A DNA stretch of 64,000 nt from Hyphomicrobium_A sp963782555 (GTDB lineage Bacteria; Pseudomonadota; Alphaproteobacteria; Rhizobiales; Hyphomicrobiaceae): assembly GCA_963782555.1 (NCBI GenBank), contig CAWAKB010000005.1:496001-560000 (forward strand), written 5' to 3'. Below are positions 36,491 to 45,871 of this stretch, in pieces. The notes below the pieces were generated by a model. The model was given only the letters and a program-made list of their open reading frames with translations, was not told the DNA's origin and made no database searches. A program made the translations under genes and the position numbers. Numbering within the stretch: the first letter of the stretch is position 1; each line of letters starts with the position of its first letter.

Positions 36491-37441
36491 TCAATCGAGG
36501 AGCTTGGAGGCCCCGAGCAGCGCAGCAAACGGGCGCACGATGACATAGGTCGGGATCGCGGCGAGATAATCGCGGAACCGCCCCTTGGCCTCGAAGCGCT
36601 CCCGGAACTGCGACTGCGCAAAGGCGTCCCCGAGCTTGGGCACGATGCCGCCGGCAATGTAGATGCCGCCGCGTGCGCCGAGCGTCAGCGCCAAGTTGCC
36701 GGCGATGGTGCCGAGCATGGCGCAGAACATGGCGGTTGCCTCGCGCGCGCACGCATCGGCCACACCGATTTTCGGATCGGTGATCTGCGCAGGCGTGAGC
36801 GGCGCCGCCTTCACGTGCTCAAGCTCGCACAGCGTATTGTAGAGGTTGACGAGGCCCGGCCCCGACAGGACGCGCTCGGCCGAGACGTGGTCGAAACGTG
36901 CACGCATGATCGCGAGCACGGCGCTCTCGCGTGCGTCAGCCGGCGACATGGTGACGTGGCCGCCTTCGCCCGGCATGGGCTTTGCGCCATCGGGCGCTGG
37001 CACGAGCGTGCTCACCCCGAGGCCGGTGCCGGGCCCGATGACGCCGATGGGGGCGTCGGCGACCGGTTCTCCGCGGCCGATCTTGTTGCGCTCGCTGGGC
37101 GCCAGATGCGGGACGACGGCGGCGTTGGCGTGAAAGTCGTTGACGACCTTGAGCTGCCTGAGCCCGATCGCCTGCCGCACGGCCTCGATGGAGAAGGTCC
37201 ACGGATGGTTGGTCATGGAGACCTCGTCTCCCGTCGGCGAGGCGGCCACCGCCAGCACGGCATCGAACGGCTTGGCGGCGTTCGCTTCGGCGAGGTAGGC
37301 GGTGATGGCGTCAGTGAGGGTCGGGTAGTCGTCGCAGAGCAGCGTATGGATCTCGGTGATCTCACCGTTCGGCGCCAGCAGTGCGAAGCGCGCGTTGGTC
37401 GCGCCGATGTCGCCCACGAGAGACCAGTCCGCCGCGCTCAT
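36491..37441 (-). CDS. glk: Glucokinase
   Basis: A 316-residue ROK-independent (Glk) glucokinase that phosphorylates glucose with ATP. LVGDIGATNARFAL is the N-terminal phosphate-binding motif. GPGTGLGVSTLV and the active-site MPGEGGHVTM segment, with the metal/sugar-binding EGGH, are also present, and GGIYIAGGIVPKLGD closes the fold. The ATG at 37441 overlaps the galT stop as ATGA, which favours it over 37456. It is the last gene of the leftward carbon-storage operon. Confidence 0.92.
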   Translation of the reverse strand: MSAADWSLVGDIGATNARFALLAPNGEITEIHTLLCDDYPTLTDAITAYLAEANAAKPFDAVLAVAASPTGDEVSMTNHPWTFSIEAVRQAIGLRQLKVVNDFHANAAVVPHLAPSERNKIGRGEPVADAPIGVIGPGTGLGVSTLVPAPDGAKPMPGEGGHVTMSPADARESAVLAIMRARFDHVSAERVLSGPGLVNLYNTLCELEHVKAAPLTPAQITDPKIGVADACAREATAMFCAMLGTIAGNLALTLGARGGIYIAGGIVPKLGDAFAQSQFRERFEAKGRFRDYLAAIPTYVIVRPFAALLGASKLLD

Positions 37442-38466
37442 GTCTTGGCCTCGCATCCGCTGCCTTCGCCCAAAGTTGCCCGCAGGGCCGCGGCGTCTGC
37501 CTCCGGCGCCGAAGGGTTGATCGGCATGCCGGCGCCACGCTCAAAGCCGCCCCAGTTGACGAGATCGGGGACGATGCGCAGGCGCCAATGCAGGTAGGGG
37601 CCCGCGTGTCGGCTCGATCCTGCCAATTCGACGGCAAAAATATAGGGCGGATCGTCGTGCGCCGTCTTTAAGCGCTGCAGCGCCCCGCGCAGGAGGACGG
37701 CGAGGTCGGCAAGCTCGTCGGTCCGGGTGTCGGCAAACGAGGCATGGTGGCGTCTTGGAATAAGCCACTGCTCACACGGCACCTCGGCCGCAAAGGGGAC
37801 AAGGGCGACGAAGTGGCTGCTTTCCTCGACGATGCGATCGGCGGCTTCAATCTCGCGTGCAAGCTCCGTGCATGTCGGACAGGAGCCGGTTTGGGCGCCC
37901 TGCCGGTCGGCCCAATCGCTCATTGCCTGCAATCTGGGAGGAACGAGGGGGAGGGCGACGGCTTGCGCGTGCGGATGGACGAGGGAGGCCCCGCTACGCG
38001 AGCCGTGGTTGCGAAAGAGCACCACGGCCTCGACGCCAGCGTGCTGCGACAGCGCGACAAAGCGCCGATGATAGGCGGCGACGACCTCTGCGACCTGCGC
38101 CGTCTCCATCGTCGCGAGATCGGCGTCATGGTAGGGGCTTTCGATGATGACCTCGTGGAAGCCGCGGCCGGCGATCCTCGTGTGCGCGGTATCTTGCCCG
38201 GCTGGTGCGACGGCGTCGGCTGTCAGCGCAGGGTACTTGTTGGGCACGACACGCGTCAGCCAGCCCGGTGGCTCCTGTGTCGGCGTCTCGGTGATGATCC
38301 CGGGCAGTTGCGCCTCGTTGCCGGGGCAGAACGGGCACCTTTCCTCGTAGCGCGGCGGATGCCGCCCCGCCGCCGGAGAGCTCAAGCGGGCACCGGGACG
38401 GCCGGCGCGCCCCGGTGCGATGATCACAAGAGCGCCCGTCGTCGGGTCTTGCCGAATTTCGCTCAT
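37438..38466 (-). CDS. galT: Galactose-1-phosphate uridylyltransferase (GalT, HIT superfamily)
   Basis: A 342-residue nucleotidyltransferase that exchanges UMP between UDP-glucose and galactose-1-phosphate. The active-site HPHAQ with the nucleophilic second His is present, as are RCPFCPGNE and SCPTC, which give the zinc-site cysteines, and FRNHGSRSGASLVHPH. The name fits by domain content, though in such operons the enzyme may act on other hexose-1-phosphates. It overlaps glk by four bases. Confidence 0.85.
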   Translation of the reverse strand: MSEIRQDPTTGALVIIAPGRAGRPGARLSSPAAGRHPPRYEERCPFCPGNEAQLPGIITETPTQEPPGWLTRVVPNKYPALTADAVAPAGQDTAHTRIAGRGFHEVIIESPYHDADLATMETAQVAEVVAAYHRRFVALSQHAGVEAVVLFRNHGSRSGASLVHPHAQAVALPLVPPRLQAMSDWADRQGAQTGSCPTCTELAREIEAADRIVEESSHFVALVPFAAEVPCEQWLIPRRHHASFADTRTDELADLAVLLRGALQRLKTAHDDPPYIFAVELAGSSRHAGPYLHWRLRIVPDLVNWGGFERGAGMPINPSAPEADAAALRATLGEGSGCEAKT

Positions 38467-38506
38467 GCCTGCCGACGGGTTGATCGCCCGGTGAGCCGCG
38501 TGCGCT

Positions 38507-38872
38507 CTAAGTGGCGCTGATCCATTTCTTCGCCGCGTCCGCCTCCGCCGTCGAATAGACGTTCACCTGCGCGGGCATGAGGAAGCCGAAGGCGGTCATC
38601 GACAGCCGGATCCATTCGACGTCGGTGATGACGGCGATCCGCTCCCACTTGAGGAAATGACCCATCCCGAGCTTGGTGTCCGCCCACATGGCGCCGGGAT
38701 CGATGCCGGCGAAGTCGGGGCCGATCTGATAGTAGAGGCGCACCTTGTCGTGCTGGGCGAGCGCGCGCTCCACCGCGGGGATCACCACCTTCTCATAGTC
38801 CGCCTTCGTCACCTGGCCCTTGGCCGAGAGAGCAACGACGTTGCCGGGAAACTCCTTCAAGAGCTCGATCAT
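38507..38872 (-). CDS. SpoIIAA-like/STAS-fold protein
   Basis: A 121-residue protein of the SpoIIAA-like (DUF3478) family, recognised from FPGNVVALSAKGQVTKADYE at the N-terminus, the KLGMGHFLKWERIAVITDVE core and AEADAAKKWI at the end. The fold is STAS-like, but the phosphorylatable serine of true anti-anti-sigma factors is not obvious. Function unknown. It sits 48 bp after ppsA and 40 bp before galT in the same direction, so it is probably cotranscribed with them. Confidence 0.8.
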   Translation of the reverse strand: MIELLKEFPGNVVALSAKGQVTKADYEKVVIPAVERALAQHDKVRLYYQIGPDFAGIDPGAMWADTKLGMGHFLKWERIAVITDVEWIRLSMTAFGFLMPAQVNVYSTAEADAAKKWISAT

Positions 38873-38920
38873 GGGGGGTCCTCCTTGGCGTATAAGGATC
38901 GAAAAAGCGCAGGCCCATTG

Positions 38921-41359
38921 TCATGTCCGGCCTGCCTGCGCAGTCCTGCGGCCGGTCGTGGTTGCTCGCTCGGCTTGGGCGACATGCCGCTTCACGGCGA
39001 GGAAGCTGTCGGGCGTCACCGAGATCGAGTCGATGCCGCAGCTGACCAGGAACTCGGCGAACTGCGGATGATTGCTGGGGGCTTGGCCGCAGAGCCCGAC
39101 CTTGGCGCCGGCCGTGTGGGCCTTGTCGATGACGGTTGCGATCATCCACTCGACCGCCGCGTTCTGCTCGTCGAACAGGGAGGCGAGGTCGCCGAAGTCG
39201 CGGTCGACGCCGAGCGTCAGCTGCGTGAGATCGTTTGAGCCGATGGAAAAGCCGTCGAAGCGCGCCGCGAACTCCTTGGCCAAGATGACGTTGGAGGGGA
39301 TCTCGCACATGACGTACACCTGAAGCCCGTTGTCTTTGCGCTTCAGGCCATTCGCGGCCATGACCTCCAGCACCCGGTCGGCCTCGTCGATGGTGCGGCA
39401 GAAGGGGATCATGACGACGACGTTGGAAAATCCCATCTCCTCGCGCAGGCGGTGAATGGCGCGGCATTCGAGTGCGAACCCATCGCGGTAGCGGGGCGAG
39501 TAGTAGCGCGAGGCTCCGCGGAACCCCAGCATCGGGTTCTCCTCCTTGGGCTCGAACTGTGCGCCCCCAATGAGGTTTGCGTACTCGTTGGTCTTGAAGT
39601 CGCTCATGCGCACGATGACCGGCTTGGGATAAAGCGCCGCGGCGATGCGGGCGAGCCCGCGCGATAGCTGGTCCACGAAGTAGTCGGTCTTGTCGGCGTA
39701 GGCCGCAGTCAGCGCAGCGATCGTGCGCTTTGCCGCATCGTCTTTGAGCTCGTCGTAGCGAACCAGCGCCATCGGATGCACTTTGATGTGATTGCTGACG
39801 ACGAACTCCATGCGCAGCAGTCCAACGCCGTCTGCCGGCAGGCGCCACCAGCGAAAGGCGGCGGCGGGGTTGGCGAGGTTGAGCATGACGTGCGTCTTCG
39901 TTGCCGGAATGTGCTTCAGGTCGATCTCGACCGCCTCGAAGTCTGCTTTTCCCTCGTAAACGAAGCCTTCATCGCCCTCCGCGCAGGAGACGGTAATCTC
40001 CTGGCCGTCCTTGAGAAGCTTGGTGGCATTGCCGGTGCCGACGACCGCGGGGAGCCCCAATTCGCGGCTGACGATGGCTGCGTGCGAGGTGCGGCCGCCA
40101 TGGTCGGTGACGATGGCGGCTGCCCGTTTCATGATCGGGACCCAGTCGGGGTCGGTCGTCTCCGTCACCAGGATCGCGCCGTCGGTGAAGCGTGCGATCT
40201 CTCTCGGGCTTGCAATCCGCTGCACGCGGCCGGCGACGATGGCGCTGCCGATGCTGAGTCCCGAAACCAGCTTGGGTCCCTTGGACTTGATCGTGTAGGC
40301 CTTGAAGGCCTCCACGCCCTTGCGCGATTCGACCGTCTCCGGTCGCGCCTGCACGATGAACATCTCACCGGTGTCGCCGTCCTTGGCCCATTCCATGTCC
40401 ATGGGGCAGCCGTAGTGATCCTCTATCACGCAGGCCCAGCGCGCCAGCGTCAGGATCTCCGGATCGCCAAGCACATAGGCGGCGCACTCGGCCTTGGTGG
40501 TCGGGACGTTGCGCGTCGGGCGATCGCCGCTGTCGCCGGCGTAGATCATCTTCTGGCTCTTGGCGCCGAGCGTCTTCTCGACGATGGGGACTAGGGCCGG
40601 ATCGGCGAGTAGCGGCTTGAAGACCACGTACTCGTCGGGATCGACGGCGCCTTGGACCACGTTCTCCCCAAGCCCCCAGGCGGCGTTGATCAGCACCACC
40701 CGGTCGAACCCCGTCTCGGTGTCGATCGAGAACATGACGCCCGCACCGCCGAGATCGGAGCGCACCATGCGCTGCACGCCGACCGAGAGCGCGACCTTCA
40801 TGTGGTCGAAGCCCTTGGCGTGGCGATAGCTGATGGCCCGGTCGGTGAAGAGCGAGGCATAGCAGCGCCGGCAGGCGTCGAGCAGCGCCGCGGGGCCGCG
40901 AATGTTGAGATAGCTCTCCTGCTGGCCGGCGAAGCTCGCCTCGGGCAGGTCCTCCGCCGTGGCGCTCGAGCGCACCGCAACGTCGGCGTCGGTCTTATCC
41001 GCGCGCCGGCACAGCTCGGCATAGGCGGACGTAATCGCTTCTTCCAGATCCTTGGGCCAAGCGCTCTCGAGGATGGCGGTGCGGATCGTTTTTCCGGTCT
41101 CCGCTAGCGGAACCTTGCCGGCGGCAAGCTCCTTCATCGCCCCGTCGATCCGCTCGGGCAGACCGTTGGCGGCAAGAAACTGCCAATAGGCGTCGGCCGT
41201 GGTCGCAAAGCCGTCGGGCACGCGCACGCCCTTATTGCCGAGGTTGCGAACCATCTCGCCGAGCGAGGCATTCTTGCCGCCGACGCGTGCCACATCGGTG
41301 CGGCTGACGTCTGCGAACCAGAGAATGTGCGGGCGGTTTGCGTGCTCTGCTTGCGTCAT
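38921..41359 (-). CDS. ppsA: Phosphoenolpyruvate synthase
   Basis: An 812-residue PEP synthase, converting pyruvate and ATP to PEP, AMP and phosphate. The order is an N-terminal ATP-grasp domain (VGGKNASLGEMVRNL, RSSATAEDLPEASFAGQQE), the swivelling phosphohistidine domain (GGRTSHAAIVSRELG) and the C-terminal TIM barrel ending GLCGQAPSNHPQFA. The ATG at 41359 overlaps the upstream stop as ATGA; the much longer open frame to 42166 is a shadow of the glycosyltransferase gene. It lies in the same transcript as phaC and glk, suggesting gluconeogenic flow or pyruvate recycling when respiration is limited. Confidence 0.94.
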   Translation of the reverse strand: MTQAEHANRPHILWFADVSRTDVARVGGKNASLGEMVRNLGNKGVRVPDGFATTADAYWQFLAANGLPERIDGAMKELAAGKVPLAETGKTIRTAILESAWPKDLEEAITSAYAELCRRADKTDADVAVRSSATAEDLPEASFAGQQESYLNIRGPAALLDACRRCYASLFTDRAISYRHAKGFDHMKVALSVGVQRMVRSDLGGAGVMFSIDTETGFDRVVLINAAWGLGENVVQGAVDPDEYVVFKPLLADPALVPIVEKTLGAKSQKMIYAGDSGDRPTRNVPTTKAECAAYVLGDPEILTLARWACVIEDHYGCPMDMEWAKDGDTGEMFIVQARPETVESRKGVEAFKAYTIKSKGPKLVSGLSIGSAIVAGRVQRIASPREIARFTDGAILVTETTDPDWVPIMKRAAAIVTDHGGRTSHAAIVSRELGLPAVVGTGNATKLLKDGQEITVSCAEGDEGFVYEGKADFEAVEIDLKHIPATKTHVMLNLANPAAAFRWWRLPADGVGLLRMEFVVSNHIKVHPMALVRYDELKDDAAKRTIAALTAAYADKTDYFVDQLSRGLARIAAALYPKPVIVRMSDFKTNEYANLIGGAQFEPKEENPMLGFRGASRYYSPRYRDGFALECRAIHRLREEMGFSNVVVMIPFCRTIDEADRVLEVMAANGLKRKDNGLQVYVMCEIPSNVILAKEFAARFDGFSIGSNDLTQLTLGVDRDFGDLASLFDEQNAAVEWMIATVIDKAHTAGAKVGLCGQAPSNHPQFAEFLVSCGIDSISVTPDSFLAVKRHVAQAERATTTGRRTAQAGRT

Positions 41360-42630
41360 GCGTTGCTCGTTGCCTTCAGTCTGAAAACGGTTTCGAACGA
41401 GCCGAGGAGATCGAGCCAATCCTCCATCAGCCGCGTCATGAGGAATCGCTGTTTTACGCTCGCCTTGGCGCGGGCGCCGAGGCTGCGGCGCAGAGCCTCG
41501 TCCTTGACCAGTTGCACGATCCGCTCGGCTGCCTGCTCGACGTTGTCGACCAGGAAGCCGCTGACGCCGTCCTCGATCTGGTGCCTGATGCCGCCGACCC
41601 TGCCGCCGATCACCGCAGCGCCCTTCCACATGGCCTCGGCCACCGTGAGGCCGAAACCTTCGCGCAGGGATTTCTGCAGGACGACGGCGGCGCGGCGCTG
41701 CAAGGCATTCACCAGGGCGCTGTCTTGCACCGAAAGGATGCGTATGCGCTCGTCGGCACACCCACACAGCGATTCGAAGACCTCTTGGCCCTCCGGGTCG
41801 TCGGTTGCGACGTTGCCGACGAGCACGAGCGTGCAGTCCACCTGCTTGCGCGCGATGCGGAAGGCCTCGATCACGCCTTGTGGATCCTTCCACTTGTCGA
41901 AGCGGGAGATTTGCACCACCAGCGGCAGATCGGTCGGTATGCCGTAGCGGGTGATGCGCTCGTCGATCTCGTCCTCCGCCAGCTCCTTGTTGGTTGACGA
42001 GAACGGGTTGATGGCGGGCATGATGAAGCGCTGAGGCGTCGTCAGGTTCTGCGCGTATTCCGGCAGCGACAGCACGACGGCGTCGTAGCGCTCCACATAT
42101 CCCTTGAGGTAGGCCCACAGATCCGGATTGGGATCGGTAAGATCCACATGACACCGCCAGATCCAAGGCGCCTTCTTCTTGTAGTGGCGGATCATGGGCA
42201 ACGGCTGCGGATCATGGACGATGACCAGGTCGTGATCGAGGTGGACGCGAACAGCGTTCTCGTAGGCGACCTCCTCGTAGATGCGCGCCTTCTGCTCGGT
42301 GAGCGCCAGCTCCGCGCCCTGTAGCGCGTTGTGCATCTTCTTGGTCACGCTGAAGAAATCGGGCCGGCCCTCGATCACGCGCCAGCCTGTCCTGATGCCC
42401 GCGCGGTTCATGAGCAATGTAAGCGAGGACAGCAGCTCGGCGACGCCGCCGCCGTAATAGGTCGAGCTGACGTTGACGACATGCAGATCGCTGAGGAGCG
42501 CGGCCTTCTTCAAAATGCGCTCGATCGGCTCCGCCCCGATCAATGGCTCATAATCCTCGACCGAGGTCAGAGCGAATTCCGGCGGCTCGGTCGCCGAAGA
42601 ATCCATCAGCATCGAATATTTCCCCTTCAT
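41356..42630 (-). CDS. Trehalose synthase-like glycosyltransferase (GT4, TreT type)
   Basis: A 424-residue GT4 enzyme similar to trehalose glycosyltransferring synthase (TreT). Signatures are VNVSSTYYGGGVAELLSSL and IVHDPQPLPMIRHYKKKAPW at the N-terminus, and LQKSLREGFGLTVAEAMWKG at the donor site. TreT makes trehalose from an NDP-glucose and glucose; the exact donor and acceptor here are inferred. Co-transcription with glk and galT, which feed glucose phosphates and UDP-sugars, supports a trehalose or related sugar role. Its stop overlaps the ppsA start. Confidence 0.82.
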   Translation of the reverse strand: MKGKYSMLMDSSATEPPEFALTSVEDYEPLIGAEPIERILKKAALLSDLHVVNVSSTYYGGGVAELLSSLTLLMNRAGIRTGWRVIEGRPDFFSVTKKMHNALQGAELALTEQKARIYEEVAYENAVRVHLDHDLVIVHDPQPLPMIRHYKKKAPWIWRCHVDLTDPNPDLWAYLKGYVERYDAVVLSLPEYAQNLTTPQRFIMPAINPFSSTNKELAEDEIDERITRYGIPTDLPLVVQISRFDKWKDPQGVIEAFRIARKQVDCTLVLVGNVATDDPEGQEVFESLCGCADERIRILSVQDSALVNALQRRAAVVLQKSLREGFGLTVAEAMWKGAAVIGGRVGGIRHQIEDGVSGFLVDNVEQAAERIVQLVKDEALRRSLGARAKASVKQRFLMTRLMEDWLDLLGSFETVFRLKATSNA

Positions 42631-42713
42631 CGCGGCCGCCTACCATGCCACGACTGGCTTACGGGCGAACGACGCTATCCCAAGAATTTGAACATCCAGG
42701 CCTTGCCAGCCGC

Positions 42714-44579
42714 TCAGTCCATCAAGACGTAGGTTCCCGGCGCGTCGCAAAGTCCGGCAGGTTCCTTGCGCGCTGCATCGACAGGCTGCAGGGCGCCGGA
42801 GCGCTCGGTCAGCCAGCGGCACAGCTCCGGCCACCATGAGCCCGGCTTGACGGCGGTCTCGCGCACCCAGCTGTCGGGGTCGGCGTAGAGCCCGAGCTCG
42901 GCGGTGGTGCGCACCCGGTAGTGCCGCCCCGGCACGCCTGGCTCCGAGACGATACCGACGTTGTGGCCGCCGCTCGTCAACAGGAAGGTCACGTCCGTAT
43001 CGAGGAAGAGATGCAGCTTGTAGACCGAGCGCCACGGGGCCACGTGATCGTGCTCGGTGCCGACCGCGAAGACGGGCGCGCGAATATCCGTAACCGCGAT
43101 CGGCCGGTCGCCCACGCGATAGCGGCCTCCGGCCAGATCGTTGTTGAGGAAAAGCTTGCGCAAGTACTCCGAATGCATGCGGTAGGGCAGCCGCGTCGAA
43201 TCGGCATTCCAAGCCATGAGGTCGATCATGGGCCGGCGCTCGCCCATCAGGTAATCGCGCACCATCCGCGACCAGACGAGGTCGTTGGAGCGCAGCAGCT
43301 GGAAGGCGCCCGACATCTGCTGGGCGTCGAGGTAGCCCTGGTGCCACATCATGTCCTCCAGGAAGGACACTTGGCTCTCGTCGATGAAGAGGCCGAGCTC
43401 GCCCGGCTCCGTGAAGTCTATCTGCGCGGCGAGCAAGGTCAGCGACTTGAAGGGATCGTGGCTGTCGCGTGCACGCGTCGCGGCCGCGATGGAGAGCAGG
43501 GTGCCGCCGAGACAGTAGCCGACCCCGTGGACCTTGTTGCCGGGCGCAACCATCTTGATCACAGAGAGCGCGGCCTCGACGCCGAGCGTCCGGTAGTCGT
43601 CGAGCCCCAGGTTGCGGTCCTCCGTCCCCGGGTTCTTCCAGGAGATAATGAAGACGGTGAAGCCCTGCGCCACGAGGTGCTTGACCAGCGAGTTCTGAGG
43701 CGAAAGGTCGAGGATGTAGTACTTCATGATCCAGGCCGGCACGATCAGGATCGGCTCGGGGTGCACCTTCTCGGTCGTCGGCGTGTACTGAATGAGCTCG
43801 ATGAGCTCGTTGCGGAAGATCACCTTTCCAGGCGTGACCGCCAGGTTCTCGCCGACTTTGAAGGCCTCCGACCCCGCCGGCGGGCGCCCGTTGATCGAGC
43901 GCTCCCAGTCCTCGACGAAGTTCCAGAAGCCGCGCACCAGATTGAAACCTCCCGTGGTGAGCGTCTGGTGCAGGACCTCCGGATTGGTGGCGATGAAATT
44001 TGCCGGTGAGAAGACGTCGAGAAGCTGGCGGGCTGCAAACTCGACCTGGCGCTCATGCTGCTTGGTGACGCCGCGCACGTCCGTCGTCGCGTTGTGCCAC
44101 CACTGCTGCTGCAACAGGAACGCCTGGTAGATGATGTCGTAAGGCCAGCCGTGCCACCCATCCGCGTTGAAACGCCGGTCGGTGGGGAGTGGCTCGATGC
44201 AGCACGCATGCTGCTTCTGCAGCGGCGTGCAGGTTGCGATGTAGTGGACGAGCCGCAGCCATTTGCGCAGCGCCTTTTGCGAGAGCTGCAGCTGCTTGCC
44301 GGGCGCGGCGCCCAGATGAACGAGCCAATCGAAATAGGCCTCGGTCAGCGCCGCCGGCGATAGCCCCAGCGTGAAGCGCGAGCGCGCGTAGTTGAGAGAC
44401 CGGTCGAGCACGTCCGCGAATTCAAGGGAGGGATCGGTGCCGTCCTCCCCCATCCAGCTGGGGAGCGGCATGCGCCCCGCCGGGGTAGTGGGAGCCGGCG
44501 CGACCTGATCCCCAGCCGCATCAGCGCCCGGGGTTGACGTTCTGCTGACACGGCGTTCGGCAGTGCTGATCTCGTTCAT
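42714..44579 (-). CDS. phaC: Poly(3-hydroxyalkanoate) synthase
   Basis: A 621-residue PHA synthase (class I-like length). The N-terminal PhaC_N part includes WLRLVHYIATCTPLQKQH. The active-site box is GVGYCLGGTLL, with Cys as nucleophile in place of the lipase Ser. Asp and His of the triad lie in LGLDDYRTLG-downstream segments and in TSGGHNVGIV. It polymerises hydroxyacyl-CoA to storage polyester. I start at the ATG at 44579 (MNEIST); the 24 upstream residues to 44651 look non-coding. No phaA or phaB is adjacent. A near-perfect FNR box lies about 143 bp upstream, so polymer storage may be linked to low oxygen. It leads the leftward operon. Confidence 0.88.
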   Translation of the reverse strand: MNEISTAERRVSRTSTPGADAAGDQVAPAPTTPAGRMPLPSWMGEDGTDPSLEFADVLDRSLNYARSRFTLGLSPAALTEAYFDWLVHLGAAPGKQLQLSQKALRKWLRLVHYIATCTPLQKQHACCIEPLPTDRRFNADGWHGWPYDIIYQAFLLQQQWWHNATTDVRGVTKQHERQVEFAARQLLDVFSPANFIATNPEVLHQTLTTGGFNLVRGFWNFVEDWERSINGRPPAGSEAFKVGENLAVTPGKVIFRNELIELIQYTPTTEKVHPEPILIVPAWIMKYYILDLSPQNSLVKHLVAQGFTVFIISWKNPGTEDRNLGLDDYRTLGVEAALSVIKMVAPGNKVHGVGYCLGGTLLSIAAATRARDSHDPFKSLTLLAAQIDFTEPGELGLFIDESQVSFLEDMMWHQGYLDAQQMSGAFQLLRSNDLVWSRMVRDYLMGERRPMIDLMAWNADSTRLPYRMHSEYLRKLFLNNDLAGGRYRVGDRPIAVTDIRAPVFAVGTEHDHVAPWRSVYKLHLFLDTDVTFLLTSGGHNVGIVSEPGVPGRHYRVRTTAELGLYADPDSWVRETAVKPGSWWPELCRWLTERSGALQPVDAARKEPAGLCDAPGTYVLMD

Positions 44580-44715
44580 GGCGGACTCGCTGCTAGTGAT
44601 CACGTCGTCGCGATAGCGAAGACAGGCTGCCGTGGCGTGCGTGTCTCGCACGCGTTAGAATTTGTGCGAATATGTGGTTGCAGCGCGGCCCAACTTGAAG
44701 CTAGGGCGGCTAAAA

Positions 44716-44729
44716 TTGATCAAGGTCAA
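44716..44729. promoter_or_regulatory. Near-perfect FNR/FixK box between phaC and exchanger
   Basis: TTGATCAAGGTCAA differs by one base from TTGAT-N4-ATCAA. It lies in the divergent gap between phaC (leftward) and the Na/Ca exchanger (rightward), about 143 and 112 bp from their start codons. It could control the whole phaC-to-glk operon. Confidence 0.65.
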
Positions 44730-44834
44730 AGGCTCTACCCGCCTGTGGCGCAAGCGCGCACCGCTTCCAAAGCATGCTAGGGATGGGCCGGTGCGACTGG
44801 GATCGGATCTGAAATTCAAGGATGGGGAGGGGGC

Positions 44835-45851
44835 GTGGCGGATCTGGGTTTGATCTGGCTAGAGTTCATTGTCTGCGCGGCCCTCATCGGCTTTGCCGGC
44901 CCGGAATTATCGCGCTCAGGCGACATCATCGCCGAGAAGACCGGCGTGTCACACAACTGGATCGGCCTCGTTCTCCTGGCAACCGTCACGTCGCTGCCCG
45001 AGCTGATCACCGGTTTGAGCTCGGTGACCATCGCCGACGTCCCCGACATCGCCGTCGGCGACGTCATGGGGTCTTGCGTATTCAATCTCGCCATTATCAT
45101 CGTCCTCGACCTCATGCACCGCGACGAGCCGATCCTCTTGCGCGTGCATCAGGGACATATTCTCGCAGCCGGCTTTGGCATCATGCTGATCGGCTGGGCC
45201 GGCATGAGCGTCATCCTCGCCGACCAGCGCTTCACCTTCAACGTGGGCCACGTCGGTCTCTACTCGCCGATCATCATCGGCCTCTATCTGATCGCGATCC
45301 GCACCGTGTTTCGCTACGAGCGCGACCAGCGCGAGGAGTTCGTCGAGGAGGTGGCCGCGCAGTACGCCGACATCAGCTTGCGCTCGGCGGTGCGCCGCTA
45401 TCTTTTGGCGGCCGCCGTGCTCGTCGCCGCCGGCGTGTGGCTACCCTTCGTCGGCTCCGATCTCGCCGCCGCCATGGGCTGGAAGCAAACCTTCGTCGGC
45501 ACGCTGTTCGTGGCTGGTGCCACCTCGCTCCCTGAGCTGGTCGTGACGATCGCCGCCTTGCGCATCGGGGCGCTCAACATGGCGATCGCCAACCTCCTGG
45601 GCAGCAACCTGTTCGATATCCTCATCCTGGCCATCGACGACATCTTCTACCTGAAAGGGCCGATCCTGTCGCACGTCTCGCCCGTGCACGCGGTCTCCGC
45701 CTTCTCCGCGGTCATCATGACGGGGATCGTCGTGGTCGGGATCCTCTACCGGGCCAAGCGGCGCGTCTTCCGCTATGTCGACTGGATCAGCATCTCGCTG
45801 TTCCTCGTCTACTTGTTGAACTCCTACGTGCTCTACGTGTTCGGGCACTGA
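44835..45851 (+). CDS. Sodium/calcium exchanger-family membrane protein
   Basis: A 338-residue CaCA-family antiporter with ten expected membrane helices in two inverted halves. The alpha repeats are visible as LLATVTSLPELITGLSSV and LFVAGATSLPELVVTIAALR, each with the ion-binding Glu in LPEL. GDVMGSCVFNLA and ANLLGSNLFDIL complete the pair. The GTG start is preceded by GGGGAGGGGG. It probably exports Ca2+ or another cation in exchange for Na+ or H+. The P-type ATPase gene follows after 20 bp, so the pair may form an ion-homeostasis operon. Confidence 0.87.
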   Translation: MADLGLIWLEFIVCAALIGFAGPELSRSGDIIAEKTGVSHNWIGLVLLATVTSLPELITGLSSVTIADVPDIAVGDVMGSCVFNLAIIIVLDLMHRDEPILLRVHQGHILAAGFGIMLIGWAGMSVILADQRFTFNVGHVGLYSPIIIGLYLIAIRTVFRYERDQREEFVEEVAAQYADISLRSAVRRYLLAAAVLVAAGVWLPFVGSDLAAAMGWKQTFVGTLFVAGATSLPELVVTIAALRIGALNMAIANLLGSNLFDILILAIDDIFYLKGPILSHVSPVHAVSAFSAVIMTGIVVVGILYRAKRRVFRYVDWISISLFLVYLLNSYVLYVFGH

Positions 45852-45871
45852 GCGATCGGGCGTGAGGGTGC

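Noticed and set aside
41360..42166. N-terminal extension of the ppsA frame by 269 residues
   Set aside because: It lies wholly over the TreT-like gene and has no recognisable domain. The ATG at 41359 forms an ATGA overlap and starts the family N-terminus.
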